From positions 12,518,779 to 12,582,778 of the forward strand of contig JAJKFL010000004.1 of assembly GCA_021186555.1 (NCBI GenBank): a DNA stretch of 64,000 bases, in the 5' to 3' direction. The stretch comes from Reticulitermes speratus. Taxonomy: Eukaryota > Arthropoda > Insecta > Blattodea > Rhinotermitidae. The notes beneath the pieces were generated by a model, which did no database searches, was not told where the DNA came from, and was given only the letters and a program-made list of their open reading frames with translations. A program made the translations under genes and the position numbers. Below, piece by piece: positions 44,662 through 56,848 of the stretch; the first letter of the stretch is position 1, and every line of letters begins with the position of its first letter.

Positions 44662-45519
44662 CAGATATTGCACAGCGGTTCACACTGCAGTAGCCAGATA
44701 TTGCACAGCGGTTCACACTGCAGTAGCCAGATATTGCACAGCGGTTCACATTGCAGTAACCAGATATTGCACAGCGGTTCACACTGCAGTAACCAGATAT
44801 TGCACAGCGGTTCACACTGCAGTAACCAGATATTGCACAGCGGTTCACACTGCAGTAGCCAGATATTGCACAGCGGTTCACACTGCAGTAACCAGATATT
44901 GCACAGCGGTTCACACTGCAGTAGCCAGATATTGCACAGCGGTTCACACTGCAGTAACCAGATATTGCACAGCGGTTCACACTGCAGTAGCCAGATATTG
45001 CACAGCGGTTCACACTGCAGTAGCCAGATATTGCACAGCGGTTCACACTACAGTAGCCAGATATTGCACAGCGGTTCACACTGCAGTAGCCAGATATTGC
45101 ACAGCGGTTCACACTGCAGTAACCAGATATTGCACAGCGGTTCACACTGCAGTAGCCAGATATTGCACAGCGGTTCACACTGCAGTAACCAGATATTGCA
45201 CAGCGGTTCACACTGCAGTAGCCAGATATTGCACAGCGGTTCACACTGCAGTAACCAGATATTGCACAGCGGTTCACACTGCAGTAGCCAGATATTGCAC
45301 AGCGGTTCACACTACAGTAGCCAGATATTGCACAGCGGTTCACACTACAGTAGCCAGATATTGCACAGCGGTTCACACTGCAGTAACCCGATATTGCACA
45401 GCGGTTCACACTGCAGTAGCCAGATATTGCACAGCGGTTCACACTGCAGTAGCCAGATATTGCACAGCGGTTCACACTGCAGTAACCAGATATTGCACAG
45501 CGGTTCACACTACAGTAGC
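44662..45519. repeat. 33-bp minisatellite, 26 copies
   Basis: Unit CCAGATATTGCACAGCGGTT then CACACTGCAGTAG, with A/G and C/T variants near the end of the unit that alternate irregularly. Both strands stay open (11-residue repeats HSGSHCSSQIL and VNRCAISGYCS); these are not considered genes. Confidence 0.97.
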
Positions 45520-46012
45520 CCTGACCTTCAAAGACAAAGCGAGAGCAAATTAAACAAGATAAAGCAGGTCGGCACCTCGCTGGACTGTAAATTGTGTCAT
45601 TGAAGTCGTCATGCTCTTGTTTACCTTCGCTCTTTGAAGAGACTCTTTATATACGATATTTTAGCTGATAATCACTTGTTACGTTTCGTCTGAAGTATCA
45701 CTTACAGGATTTCAGTACATTAAAGCTACAGGATAAAATGACCATGCTGAGTACAAGAGCAGTTTATATCCAGGCTCGTTATAGTAATTACATTTCGATT
45801 TAAAAAAAAGCTTTGATGAAAAACCCTTCAGGGAATTTATTATAAAAAGTACAGTAAAGCTCTATGTTAGAGCAGAAAGTTGAATATTTGGAACCGAATT
45901 CATCGTGAGCGCTTTGTATCTGGTATCACTTTCACCCCCCCCCCCAAACTGAAATAGAAGATAAGTGGGTCCCCCGACACAACGGCAGGGCGCGTCCTCT
46001 GGTTATGGAAGG
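45520..46012. other. Unassigned spacer
   Basis: AT-rich; includes a C-run at about 45937-45946. No gene. Confidence 0.5.
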
Positions 46013-46448
46013 AGGAGACAGCCTGCAGATACGGAGAGTACCTGCGGATATACTGAGCAGTGCGGAGACAGCCTGCAGATACGGAGAGTAGCTGCAGATA
46101 TACAGAGCTGTTCGGAGACAGCCTGCAGATACGGAGAGTAGCTCCGGATATACAGAGCTGTTCGGAGACAGCCTGCAGATACGGAGAGTAGCTGCGGATA
46201 TATAGAACAGTTCGGAGACAGTCTGCAGATACGGAGAGTAGCTGCGGATATACTTAGCAGTTCGGAGACAGCCTGCAGATATGGAGAGTAGCTGCGGATA
46301 TACTGAGCAGTTCGGAGACAGCCTGCAGATACGGAGAGTAGCTGCGAATATACAGAACAGTTCGGAGACAGCCTGCAGATACGGAGAGTAGCTGCGAATA
46401 TACAGAGCAGTTCGGAGACAGCCTGCAGATAAGGAGAGTAGCTGCGGA
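46013..46448. repeat. 50-bp minisatellite, about nine copies
   Basis: Unit GTTCGGAGACAGCCTGCAGA then TACGGAGAGTAGCTGCGGAT and ATACAGAGCA. Moderate divergence between copies. Confidence 0.95.
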
Positions 46449-47195
46449 GGATAAACCACAGGCCCCTATATATCAATACGGTATGAAACATCTTGGTGCT
46501 CAGAACGAAACTTCTGAATCACTATTATCAAGCTCCGTGTGTCTGTCTGTCCGCAACATATTTAAAATTCAGAGATTAAAGTATTCGATTGTTACGAAAT
46601 TATGTGTGAACAATTACTAATGGCCATCCTGCTAAGATGCAAGTTATTCCAGTCTATGATAATGCTCCAAAATTAAAAGCTTTTTGATTCCAATATGGCG
46701 CTGAAAATACCACAAAGGTTATTAAGGCAGTGACGGCGATTGACGCGTGAATACCTGCCTAAAATGTGAAATCGTCTTCATGTCCTTTTGAAATCATATA
46801 ACGATCGCTTGAACTGACAGATATACGTATTTCTGATTCTTTCTGCCTGATGTATTTAACGAAACAAAATAAACTCTGGGTTCCTCTATACTGACAACCT
46901 GCTTCGATAACTGTTTTATATTCTGTATGCTACAAAATTTTAGGAATCATTTCTACCAAAATAATTCAGTACAAAATTAAAAGACAGGAGCATACTGGAC
47001 GTAAAAATGGAAGAAAAATTCGCTCCTTTACCAAAATTTAAAAATTTCGTTGGGATGTACAGTACCAGTTTACCGTCTGTATCAAGTTCGCGACAAAATA
47101 GAGCAACGTTAAATAAATAGAAACAGGCGTATAATTCAGGTTCAAATATCATTAAACATGTAAAGACTAAGATTAACCTGCATTAATTTTAAAGA
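46449..47195. other. Spacer and 5' flank of satellite array 2
   Basis: Mostly unassigned AT-rich DNA. The last 50 bases (AAAGACTAAGATTAACCTGC onward) resemble the 5' flank of array 1. Confidence 0.5.
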
Positions 47196-48797
47196 TCCAG
47201 TACGTACCGCGCAGTAAACACACTCCGTCTCAGTTATACAAACCAGTCAGTTAATGCTGTACAGTGAAATAATCGCTGTTTGTTCTGAGATCCACACAAA
47301 ACACATAAATACAGTCCGTATCGCGCAGTAAACACACTCCGTCTCAGTTATACAAACCAGTCAGTTAATGCTGTACAGTGAAATAATCGCTGTTTGTTCT
47401 GAGATCCACACAAAACACATAAATACAGTCCGTATCGCGCAGTAAACACACTCCGTCTCAGTTATACAAACCAGTCAGTTAATGCTGTACAGTGAAATAA
47501 TCGCTGTTTGTTCTGAGATCCACACAAAACACATAAATACAGTCCGTATCGCGCAGTAAACACACTCCGTCTCAGTTATACAAACCAGTCAGTTACTGCT
47601 GTACAGTGAAATAATCGCTGTTTGTTCTGAGATCCACACAAAACACATAAATACAGTCCGTATCGCGCAGTAAACACACTCCGTCTCAGTTATACAAACC
47701 AGTCAGTTAATGCTGTACAGTGAAATAATCGCTGTTTGTTCTGAGATCCACACAAAACACATAAATACAGTCCGTATCGCGCAGTAAACACACTCCGTCT
47801 CAGTTATACAAACCAGTCAGTTAATGCTGTACAGTGAAATAATCGCTGTTTGTTCTGAGATCCACACAAAACACATAAATACAGTCCGTATCGCGCAGTA
47901 AACACATTCCGTCTCAGTTATACAAACCAGTCAGTTAATGCTGTACAGTGAAATAATCGCTGTTTGTTCTGAGATCCACACAAAACACATAAATACAGTC
48001 CGTATCGCGCAGTAAACACACTCCGTCTCAGTTATACAAACCAGTCAGTTAATGCTGTACAGTGAAATAATCGCTGTTTGTTCTGAGATCCACACAAAAC
48101 ACATAAATACAGTCCGTATCGCGCAGTAAACACATTCCGTCTCAGTTATACAAACCAGTCAGTTAATGCTGTACAGTGAAATAATCGCTGTTTGTTCTGA
48201 GATCCACACAAAACACATAAATACAGTCCGTATCGCGCAGTAAACACACTCCGTCTCAGTTATACAAACCAGTCAGTTAATGCTGTACAGTGAAATAATC
48301 GCTGTTTGTTCTGAGATCCACACAAAACACATAAATACAGTCCGTATCGCGCAGTAAACACATTCCGTCTCAGTTATACAAACCAGTCAGTTAATGCTGT
48401 ACAGTGAAATAATCGCTGTTTGTTCTGAGATCCACACAAAACACATAAATACAGTCCGTATCGCGCAGTAAACACACTCCGTCTCAGTTATACAAACCAG
48501 TCAGTTAATGCTGTACAGTGAAATAATCGCTGTTTGTTCTGAGATCCACACAAAACACATAAATACAGTCCGTACCGCGTAGTAAACACACTCCGTCTCA
48601 GTTATACAAACCAGTCAGTTAATGCTGTACAGTGAAATAATCGCTGTTTGTTCTGAGATCCACACAAAACACATAAATACAGTCCGTACCGCGCAGTAAA
48701 CACACTCCGTCTCAGTTATACAAACCAGTCAGTTAATGTTGTACAGTGAAATAATCGCTGTTTGTTCTGAGATCCACACAAAACACATAAATACACT
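47196..48797. repeat. 114-bp satellite, array 2: 14 copies
   Basis: Same family as 35576-36373, here mostly with GTATCGCGCAG. Between about 47880 and 48480, CACATTCCG and CACACTCCG alternate from copy to copy, again a 228-bp dimer. It leaves into ACTGTGTGGGCAGAACGTAG exactly like array 1. Confidence 0.97.
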
Positions 48798-49436
48798 GTG
48801 TGGGCAGAACGTAGAATTGTTGAATGTTAAACATGGCGGTACACAAAGTAAGGAATGGACGTTAATTAAAACAATTATCATGTGTCTACAGAAGTAATCA
48901 TTACAATACACAGTTGAGCGCAAGAACGCAAGCATTTCCATTACTTGCACGCACAGTTTAAAACTGTACCAATAAAACCACCGTTCTTCGCTTTTAGCGC
49001 TGCAGAGTTGGTACGGCGTGATGGTGGTACAGTTGCTTAGGCAGATTGCCAAGTACATCACGTCAACTGTCCCTTTTGTTTAAAAGTCCGGTAGATGGCG
49101 CGGTTTAAATGAGCCAGATAAGGCTGAATGATGGCGATCGGATTGTTGGCAGCCGACAGACTGCAACGTGAAGACTGAATGGGGAACGAACACCGAAACA
49201 CGTTCACACCCCATTGTTCGTTTAAATTAAACAGGCGAACTGATCTGTCAGCGTGTCTGGCTTCAAATGTTGAAACTCTCAAATAATACACAAACACGTT
49301 TATGTTGTAACACAGCTGGATCAGTCAAAGCTGGACACAATTCCGCGCAACGAACGTACAGAAACTGACTTCCCACCTCTCAGTAAATATTTGATGTATT
49401 CATTATTAAGACTCGGCGTCACTTTAAATTGATAGC
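48798..49436. other. 3' flank of satellite array 2 and spacer
   Basis: The first 45-50 bases match the flanks of the sister arrays up to ATGGCGGTACA. The remainder is unassigned. Confidence 0.5.
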
Positions 49437-49560
49437 GTTGGATCTACCGCCGGCGTAAGCCGGGGATAGAAGCTGACAACTGAGGTTAAGAATGTGTGCA
49501 GCCACATCTACACTCCCCCTATATGCCTTCATAGCTCGTACTGGGAAAACTTTATTTTCA
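49437..49560 (+). mobile_element. Diverged SINE 3' fragment (type C-like)
   Basis: Carries GGTTAAGAATGTGTGCAGCC and CCTATATGCCTTCATAGCTC, which align with the type C 3' end. No head present. Confidence 0.5.
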
Positions 49561-49712
49561 TTTTCCTTTATTACAAAGGTCATACTGTTAATCCTGCGCA
49601 GAATACAATCGCTGTGCTTCTGAGAGTCACAGAAAACACAAACTGACCAAATGAAATTATTGGTCATAAAATACGTTTACAATGCTTTTTTTTTAATTTT
49701 TACTCCTGCTGT

Positions 49713-50094
49713 AATAATAATAATAATAATAACCATGGCTCAACAGCCCTATATGGGCTCGGGCCTCCTCTTGCCTCCTCTTTGCGAGGTTACTAAGTCG
49801 TGCGCATTTGTGGCAGTTGGTGACTGGCCAACTGGCCGCGCTACTATTCTATCGATCCTGATGTGTCCGCCAGAGCCATCTGGCGGGCAGTCAGAAGACT
49901 TGGGTGAGAAATGTTACGTAACATTTTTATTCATGCCCGTAAGGTTCTTTTACATCTACGACATGGGACCGACGGCTTTACTTCCCCTCCGAAGGAAGTT
50001 GTGCTCCGGATTTTTATCACCCTCGGTCGGGATCGAACCCGCGAACCTTGGGTCCAGTGGCGAGCACGCTAACCACTAGTCCACCGAGGTCGAC
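49713..50094 (-). mobile_element. tRNA-headed SINE inserted into the first unit of a minisatellite
   Basis: On the minus strand the head reads GGTGGACTAGTGGTTAGCGT with B box GGTTCGATCCC. The 3' end shares GGCCCGAGCCCATATAGGGC and the CCATGG region with type A SINEs, and the tail is (TTA)n. ACTCCTGCTGTAAT flanks it on both sides (49702-49715 and 50096-50109). This duplication is also part of the 31-bp unit, so the element entered the array's edge. Confidence 0.88.
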
Positions 50095-53000
50095 AACTCC
50101 TGCTGTAATGCTATCCCACAATTTTTTCTCCTGCCGTAAAGCTATCCCACAATTTTTACTCCTGCTGTAATGCTATCACACAATTTTTACTCCTGCTGTA
50201 ATGCTATCCCACAATTTTTACTCCTGCTGTAATGCTACCCCACAATTTTTACTCCTGCTGTAATGCTATCACACAATTTTTACTCCTACTGTAATGCTAT
50301 CCCACAATTTTTACTCCTACTGTAATGCTATCCCACAATTTTTACTCCTGCTGTAATGCTACCCCCAATCTTTACTCCTGCTGTAATGCTATCCCACAAT
50401 TTTTACTCCTGCTGTAATGCTATCCCACAATTTTTACTCCTGCTGTAATGCTATCCCACAATTTTTACTCCTGCTGTAATACTACCCCACAATCTTTACT
50501 CCTGCTGTAATGCTATCCCACAATTTTTACTCCTGCTGTAATGCTATCCCACAATTTTTACTCCTGCTGTAATGCTATCCCACAATCTTTACTCCTGCTG
50601 TAATGCTATCCCACAATTTTTACTCCTGCTGTAATGCTATCCCTCAATTTTTACTCCTGCTGTAATACTACCCCACAATTTTTACTCCTGCTGTAATGCT
50701 ATCCCACAATTTTTACTCCTGCTGTAATACTACCCCACAATTTTTACTCCTGCTGTAATGCTATCCCACAATTTTTACTCCTGCTGTAATGCTATCCCAC
50801 AATTTTTACTCCTGCTGTAATGCTATCCCACAATTTTTACTCCTGCTGTAATGCTATCCCACAATTTTTACTCCTGCTGTAATGCTATCTCACAATTTTT
50901 ACTCCTGCTGTAATGCTATCCCACAATTTTTACTCCTGCTGTAATACTACCCCACACAATTTTTTACTCCTGCTGTAATGCTATCCCACAATTTTTACTC
51001 CTGCTGTAATGCTATCCCACAATTTTTACTCCTGCTGTAATGCTATCCCACAATTTTTACTCCTGCTGTAAAGCTATCCCACAATTTTTACTCCTGCTGT
51101 AATGCTATCCCACAATTTGTACTCCTGCTGTAATGCTATCCCACAATTTTTACTCCTGCTGTAATGCTATCCCACAATTTTTACTCCTGCTGTAATGCTA
51201 TCACACAATTTTTACTCCTGCTGTAATGCTATCACACAATTTTTGCTCCTGCTGTAAAGCTATCCCACAATTTTTACTCCTGCTGTAATGCTATCACACA
51301 ATTTTTACTCCTGCTGTAATGCTATCACACAATTTTTACTCCTGCTGTAATGCTATCACACAAAATTTTTACTCCTGCTGTAATGCTATCACACAATTTT
51401 TACTCCTGCTGTAATGCTATCACACAATTTTTACTCCTGCTGTAATGCTATCCACACAATTTTTACTCCTGCTGTAATGCTATCACACAATTTTTACTCC
51501 TGCTGTAATGCTATCACACAATTTTTACTCCTGCTGTAATGCTATCACACAATTTTTACTCCTGCTGTGTAATGCTATCACACAATTTTACTCCTGCTGT
51601 AATGCTATCCCACAATTTTTACTCCTGCTGTAATGCTATCCCACAATTTTTACTCCTGCTGTAATGCTATCACACAATTTTTACTCCTGCTGTAATGCTA
51701 TCACACAATTTTTACTCCTGCTGTAATGCTATCCCACAATTTTTATACTCCTACTGTAATGCTATCACACAATTTTTTACTCCTGCTGTAATGCTATCAC
51801 ACAATTTTTACTCCTGCTGTAATGCTATCACACAATTTTTACTCCTGCTGTAATGCTATCACACAATTTTTACTCCTGCTGTAATGCTATCCCACAATTT
51901 TTACTCCTGCTGTAATGCTATCCCACAATTTTTACTCCTGCTGTAATGCTATCACACAATTTTTTACTCCTGCTGTAAATGCTATCACACAATTTTTACT
52001 CCTGCTGTAATGCTATCCCACAATTTTTACTCCTACTGTAATGCTATCACACAATTTTTACTCCTGCTGTAATGCTATCCCACAATTTTTATACTCCTAC
52101 TGTAATGCTATCCCACAATTTTTACTCCATGCTAGTAATGCTATCCCACAATTTTTACTCCTGCTGTAATGCTATCCCACAATTTTTACTCCTACTGTAA
52201 TGCTATCCCACAATTTTTACTCCTGCTGTAATGCTATCCCACAATTTTTACTCCTGCTGTAATGCTACCCACAATTTTTACTCCTGCTGTAATGCTATCA
52301 CACAATTTTTACTCCTGCTGTAATGCTATCCCACAATTTTTACTCCTGCTGTAATGCTATCCCACAATTTTTACTCCTGCTGTAATGCTATCACACAATT
52401 TTTACTCCTGCTGTAATGCTATCCACACAATTTTTACTCCTGCTGTAATGCTATCCCACAATTTTTACTCCTACTGTAATGCTATCACACAATTTTTACT
52501 CCTGCTGTAATGCTATCCCACAATTTTTACTCCTACTGTAATGCTATCCCACAATTTTTACTCCTGCTGTAATGCTATCCCACAATTTTTACTCCTGCTG
52601 TAATGCTATCCCACAATTTTTACTCCTACTGTAATACTACCCCACAATCTTTACTCCTGCTGTAAAGCTATCCCACAATTTTTACTCCTGCTGTAATGCT
52701 ATCACACAATTTTTACTCCTGCTCTAATGCTATCCCACAATTTTACTCCTGCTGTAATGCTATCACACAATTTTTACTCCTACTGTAATGCTATCCCACA
52801 ATTTTTACTCCTACTGTAATGCTATCACACAATTTTTACTCCTGCTGTAATGCTATCACACAATTTTTACTCCTACTGTAATGCTATCACACAATTTTTA
52901 CTCCTGCTGTAATGCTATCCCACAATTTTTACTCCTGCTGTAATGCTATCCCACAATTTTTACTCCTACTGTAATGCTATCCCACAATTTTTACTCCTAC

Positions 53001-53301
53001 TGTAATGCTATCACACAATTTTTACTCCTGCTGTAATGCTATCACACAATTTTTACTCCTACTGTAATGCTATCACACAATTTTTACTCCTGCTTTAATG
53101 CTATCCCACAATTTTTACTCCTGCTGTAATGCTATCCCACAATTTTTACTCCTGCTGTAATGCTATCCCACAATTTTTACTCCTGCTGTAATGCTATCCC
53201 ACAATTTTTACTCCTGCTGTAATGCTATCCCACAATTTTTACTCCTGCTGTAATGCTATCCCACAATTTTTACTCCTGCTGTAATGCTATCCCACAATTT
53301 T
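50095..53301. repeat. 31-bp minisatellite, about 103 copies
   Basis: Unit TTTTTACTCCTGCTGTAATG then CTATCCCACAA. Variants are ATCCCAC, ATCACAC, ACCCCAC and CCTACTG. Single-base indels appear mainly in the middle (about 50950-52150), which could be real or long-read assembly noise. One diverged unit remains left of the SINE at 49691-49715. Confidence 0.97.
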
Positions 53302-53657
53302 TCCACAAAATCTGCGCAACAAGTGAGGCATTTATCTTGGGACGAATTCGTCTATTCCCTGACGATATTAACCCCTGACCTGTGTACCAGCCTTCGTGTC
53401 ACGACTGTTCCCATCTAGCGATCGTCCTTAAGTTTGTGGCCTCCGCAGATGACATTCCGCCACCGACTAATTCCTCTGATATAATCACAATCAGTGTACG
53501 TACTTGCTTTACGGAATTAAATGCCGTATAAACTGATTATCTGTCCAACCTCTAATATTCTATGGACAAAACAATAATTTTGTTTAATGTTAAATCGCGC
53601 CGCACCTTCAGTAACCGTTGTGCTTTGAAGGGTTAACATCTACTCCCTTATCTATTA
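53302..53657. other. Unassigned spacer
   Basis: Nothing recognisable. Confidence 0.5.
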
Positions 53658-53659
53658 TA

Positions 53660-53865
53660 CAGGTTGTTCCTCTTTAAAACGGCCCCTTTGCACGACGAAA
53701 TCAAGAAAGGATTTTGTTTCGTTTAGTTGTTGGTACACTAATTGCACACTATTGTAGAAGATGTTGGAAATGAGATCCTTGTGAATAAATACATTTTTGT
53801 GAGCGTGTTATCAAAAATCTTATATTTCGCCGTGCAAGCGGGCCGGTTTTAAGTAGAACACCCTG
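53660..53865. mobile_element. 206-bp mariner-type MITE
   Basis: Left end CAGGTTGTTCCTCTTTAAAA and right end, reversed, CAGGGTGTTCTACTTAAAAC form imperfect inverted ends of about 40-50 bp that also share GCACGNCGAAAT. TA flanks both sides (53658-53659 and 53866-53867). No coding sequence. Confidence 0.85.
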
Positions 53866-53939
53866 TACTTTTACGTATGAAGGACGTTCAATACGTAACC
53901 TTTCCCAGGTCATTAAAATTAAATGAGAGGTCATAACAA

Positions 53940-54110
53940 CGTCACACACAGCTCAGTTATTTCACTGAACTAACATTTAATATGCGACACAATTTCCGAG
54001 CACGCTGATGTATTTATATCGTTCTGACGTCGCTGTGTAAATCGGGCTTCTTGAATTCGCAGCCACTCACGAACAGCAATTTCCACTTCCTCACTATTGT
54101 GGAAGTTGCT
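53940..54110 (-). pseudogene. C-terminal relic of a mariner-like transposase
   Basis: The minus frame reads NSEEVEIAVREWLRIQEARF, then TQRRQND, and runs to a stop near 53973. The E-E-V-x-x-A-V-x-x-W-L-R-x-Q block is the conserved C-terminal stretch of mariner-like transposases after the last catalytic Asp. Upstream catalytic parts are absent. Confidence 0.6.
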
Positions 54111-54286
54111 CCCCCCCACTTCTTCAGCGAAGTGTGACCGGTCGGTTTTCCAAAAACAGTTCCTCCACTCATGCTGCGTTCACGCCGTCCGTCGTGCCGT
54201 GCCGTGCCGACCGGTGCGATCGTCATCGCGGATGTCCGTTTGGCCGTGTTAGAACTCTGCACCAGTTGCCGACATGCAGCGCTGTC
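54111..54286. other. GC-rich spacer
   Basis: Contains a run of GTGCC repeats (54194-54210) and GTCGT motifs. No gene recognised. Confidence 0.4.
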
Positions 54287-54786
54287 GTTACGTCATCACA
54301 GTACACCTGTATCAGTTGGCGGTGAATGTCGATGGGGCAACATGTTTCGCCTATAAATGCCGTACTTCTTCGCGGTACCAAGTTACGTCATCACAGTACA
54401 CCTGTATCAGTTGGCGGTGAATGTCGATGGGGCAACATGTTTCGCCTATAAATGCCGTACTTCTTCGCGGTACCAAGTTACGTCATCACAGTACACCTGT
54501 ATCAGTTGGCGGTGAATGTCGATGGGGCAACATGTTTCGCCTATAAATGCCGTACTTCTTCGCGGTACCAAGTTACGTCATCACAGTACACCTGTATCAG
54601 TTGGCGGTGAATGTCGATGGGGCAACATGTTTCGCCTATAAAAGCCGTACTTCTTCGCGGTACCAAGTTACGTCATCACAGTACCAAGTTACGTCATCAC
54701 AGTACACCTGTATCAGTTGGCGGTGAATGTCGATGGGGCAACATGTTTCGCCTACAAAAGCCGTACTTCTTCGCGGTACCAAGTTT
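54287..54786. repeat. 95-bp repeat, five copies
   Basis: Unit GTTACGTCATCACAGTACAC onward. One copy has an extra internal 20-odd-bp duplication of the TTACGTCATCACAGTA segment (54666-54705). Each unit includes, on the minus strand, GGCGAAACATGTTGCC, reminiscent of the 3' half of the window's hammerhead motifs, but no CTGANGA core was found at a suitable distance. Confidence 0.93.
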
Positions 54787-55573
54787 TCAATGCCATGGCC
54801 ATTACGCACCAACTTACATCTTCAATAGCATCTGACTGATTCTAACACCATCTGTTGCATTTTATCCGTACTAAAAGTGCCACCGCCTACCGAAAAACAA
54901 AAAGCTTGGTTAACACAAAACTTAGTTTAGGGAAACTTACTTATTGAATGTGCCTTGTTTATGCACAGTTTTTTATTTGTTTATTTATAACTGATTTAGA
55001 GCATTAAAGTTTCAGCAAAAGCACACATCCTTTTTACTACAGCGTCACAATACCCACTTGTATGTGCCTAAGGTACTTCAAAATCGGTTAATTGCAGATT
55101 TCTTCGGGCAGGTGGTGACGTGGAGGGGCGGTAGCCCAACCCCCAGTCCCAGCCAGTGGAAATCCACGTCAGCATCCATCTTGATGCCATCAGCTCTTGA
55201 TCTAAATTAAAATTCTGTCTGTCTGTCCCCAGAACACAGCATCACCTCCACTTACATAGCATTCCGAGTATTTCGCCCTCCTGTCCACCCAACTTCCACT
55301 CTGATCAACCCCACACTGATACTCCTCCACGCCCGCCCACCACCCACTTTTCTACGTAGTCAAGAGCTCTGTCAGACAGGCAACTTCATCACATACCGTA
55401 CGGCTGTAGGACTTTCTTACATCAGCGGTTGGCTTTATAAGCACGAATTAATTCTTCCATATTTCTTCCTGCATTTTTCTGTCTTCATTTATGCTTTTGT
55501 TGCGTTCTTTGTTTATCGCCCTCTCTTTTCCTATTTAATTCATGCATGGCGGTAGTGGCAAAGTAGGAAGGGG
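54787..55573. other. Unassigned spacer
   Basis: A GC-richer part at 55100-55340 has no recognisable domain in any frame. Confidence 0.5.
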
Positions 55574-56308
55574 TAGTGACGGTACGGTGCAAAAGATTGA
55601 CAGTACGGTGGAATAGAGTGACGGTACGGTGCAAAAGATTGACAGTAAGGTGGAATAGAGTGACGGTACGGTGCAAAAGATTGACAGTACGGTGGAATAG
55701 AGTGACGGTACGGTGTAAAGATTGACAGTACGGTGGAATACAGTGATGGTACGGTGCAAAATATTGACAGTACGGTGGAATACAGTGACGGTACGGTGCA
55801 AAATATTGACAGTCAGGTGCAAAATATTGACAGTATGGTGCAACACAGTTACGGTACGGTGCAAAAGATTGACAGTACGGTGAAACACAGTGACGGTACG
55901 GTGCAACATAGTGACGGTACGGTGCAAAAGGTTGACAGTACGGTGGAATACAGTGACGGTACGGTGCCAGAGTTTGACAGTACGGTGCAACACAGTGACG
56001 GTAGGGTGCAAAAGATTGACAGTACGGTGGAATACAGTGACGGTACGGTGCAAGAGATTGACAGTACGGTGCAACACAGTGACGGTACGGTGCAAAAGAT
56101 TGACAGTACGGTGGAATAAGTGACGGTACGGTGCAAAATATTGACAGTACGGTGCAAAATGTTGACAGTACGGTGCAAAATATTGACAGTACGGTGCAAC
56201 ACAGTGAAAGTAAGGTGCAAAAGATTGACAGTACGGTGGAATACAGTGACGGTACGGTGCAAGAAATTGACAGTACGGTGCAACACAGTGACGGTACGGT
56301 GGAATACA
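55574..56308. repeat. 21/42-bp minisatellite, about 35 subunits
   Basis: Alternates GACGGTACGGTGCAAAAGAT-T and GACAGTACGGTGGAATACAG-T; both are variants of one 21-bp unit. Because 21 is divisible by three, many frames on both strands stay open. Confidence 0.96.
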
Positions 56309-56848
56309 GACAAGATGAAAGGATTCGAAAAAAATTAGAGAAAGGGAAGGATATCACTTCACATTTCTGCCGCTTGCACATACAGTTGTCGCTAGTAACT
56401 GTATTAAAGACGGCCTCAGCGTTGCCTGCCTCCTCCTTTAGATCACACTAGACTGAAGAGCACAAAGCACCGACCGACTGTATAAGAAGCACGCAGTGTC
56501 ACGTGAAGTTTGGGTAACAAATGAGCACTTGCTGTAGGAACGAAAAAACTAACGCAAAATATTGATCGATGTGGGCAGTAGAGGCAAAGTGTCAGTGACA
56601 TTGACATAGCGGACGGTTATCTGCACGGAATTTAACGACGTTGTCAGTAGAGGTCGTCCGTGGACTGGTGAGCTCTGAGCGAGCGTAACTAACACATTGC
56701 AATGCAGACTGGCGGGTGAGTGGAACACAGTTTTAGACACGTCCTCCCACAGCTGAGAATTCTGTGAAAGGCCTGTCTGTGTACAGCGACGAACGGTAGG
56801 ACGGTTAGTGACTGCTGAATGGTAATGAGTTGGAAGAAAGCGGTCCTG
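56309..56848. other. Unassigned spacer
   Basis: No gene recognised. Confidence 0.5.

Noticed and set aside
44662-45519. Possible CRISPR-like array
   Set aside because: Direct tandem repeats without unique spacers, in an animal genome.
44540-45603. Cys-rich repeat proteins on both strands
   Set aside because: The 33-bp array is open on both strands at once, which is a property of the unit and not of a gene.
54287-54786. Tandem array of hammerhead ribozymes
   Set aside because: Each unit has GCGAAACATGTTGC on the minus strand but no CTGANGA core at a workable distance.
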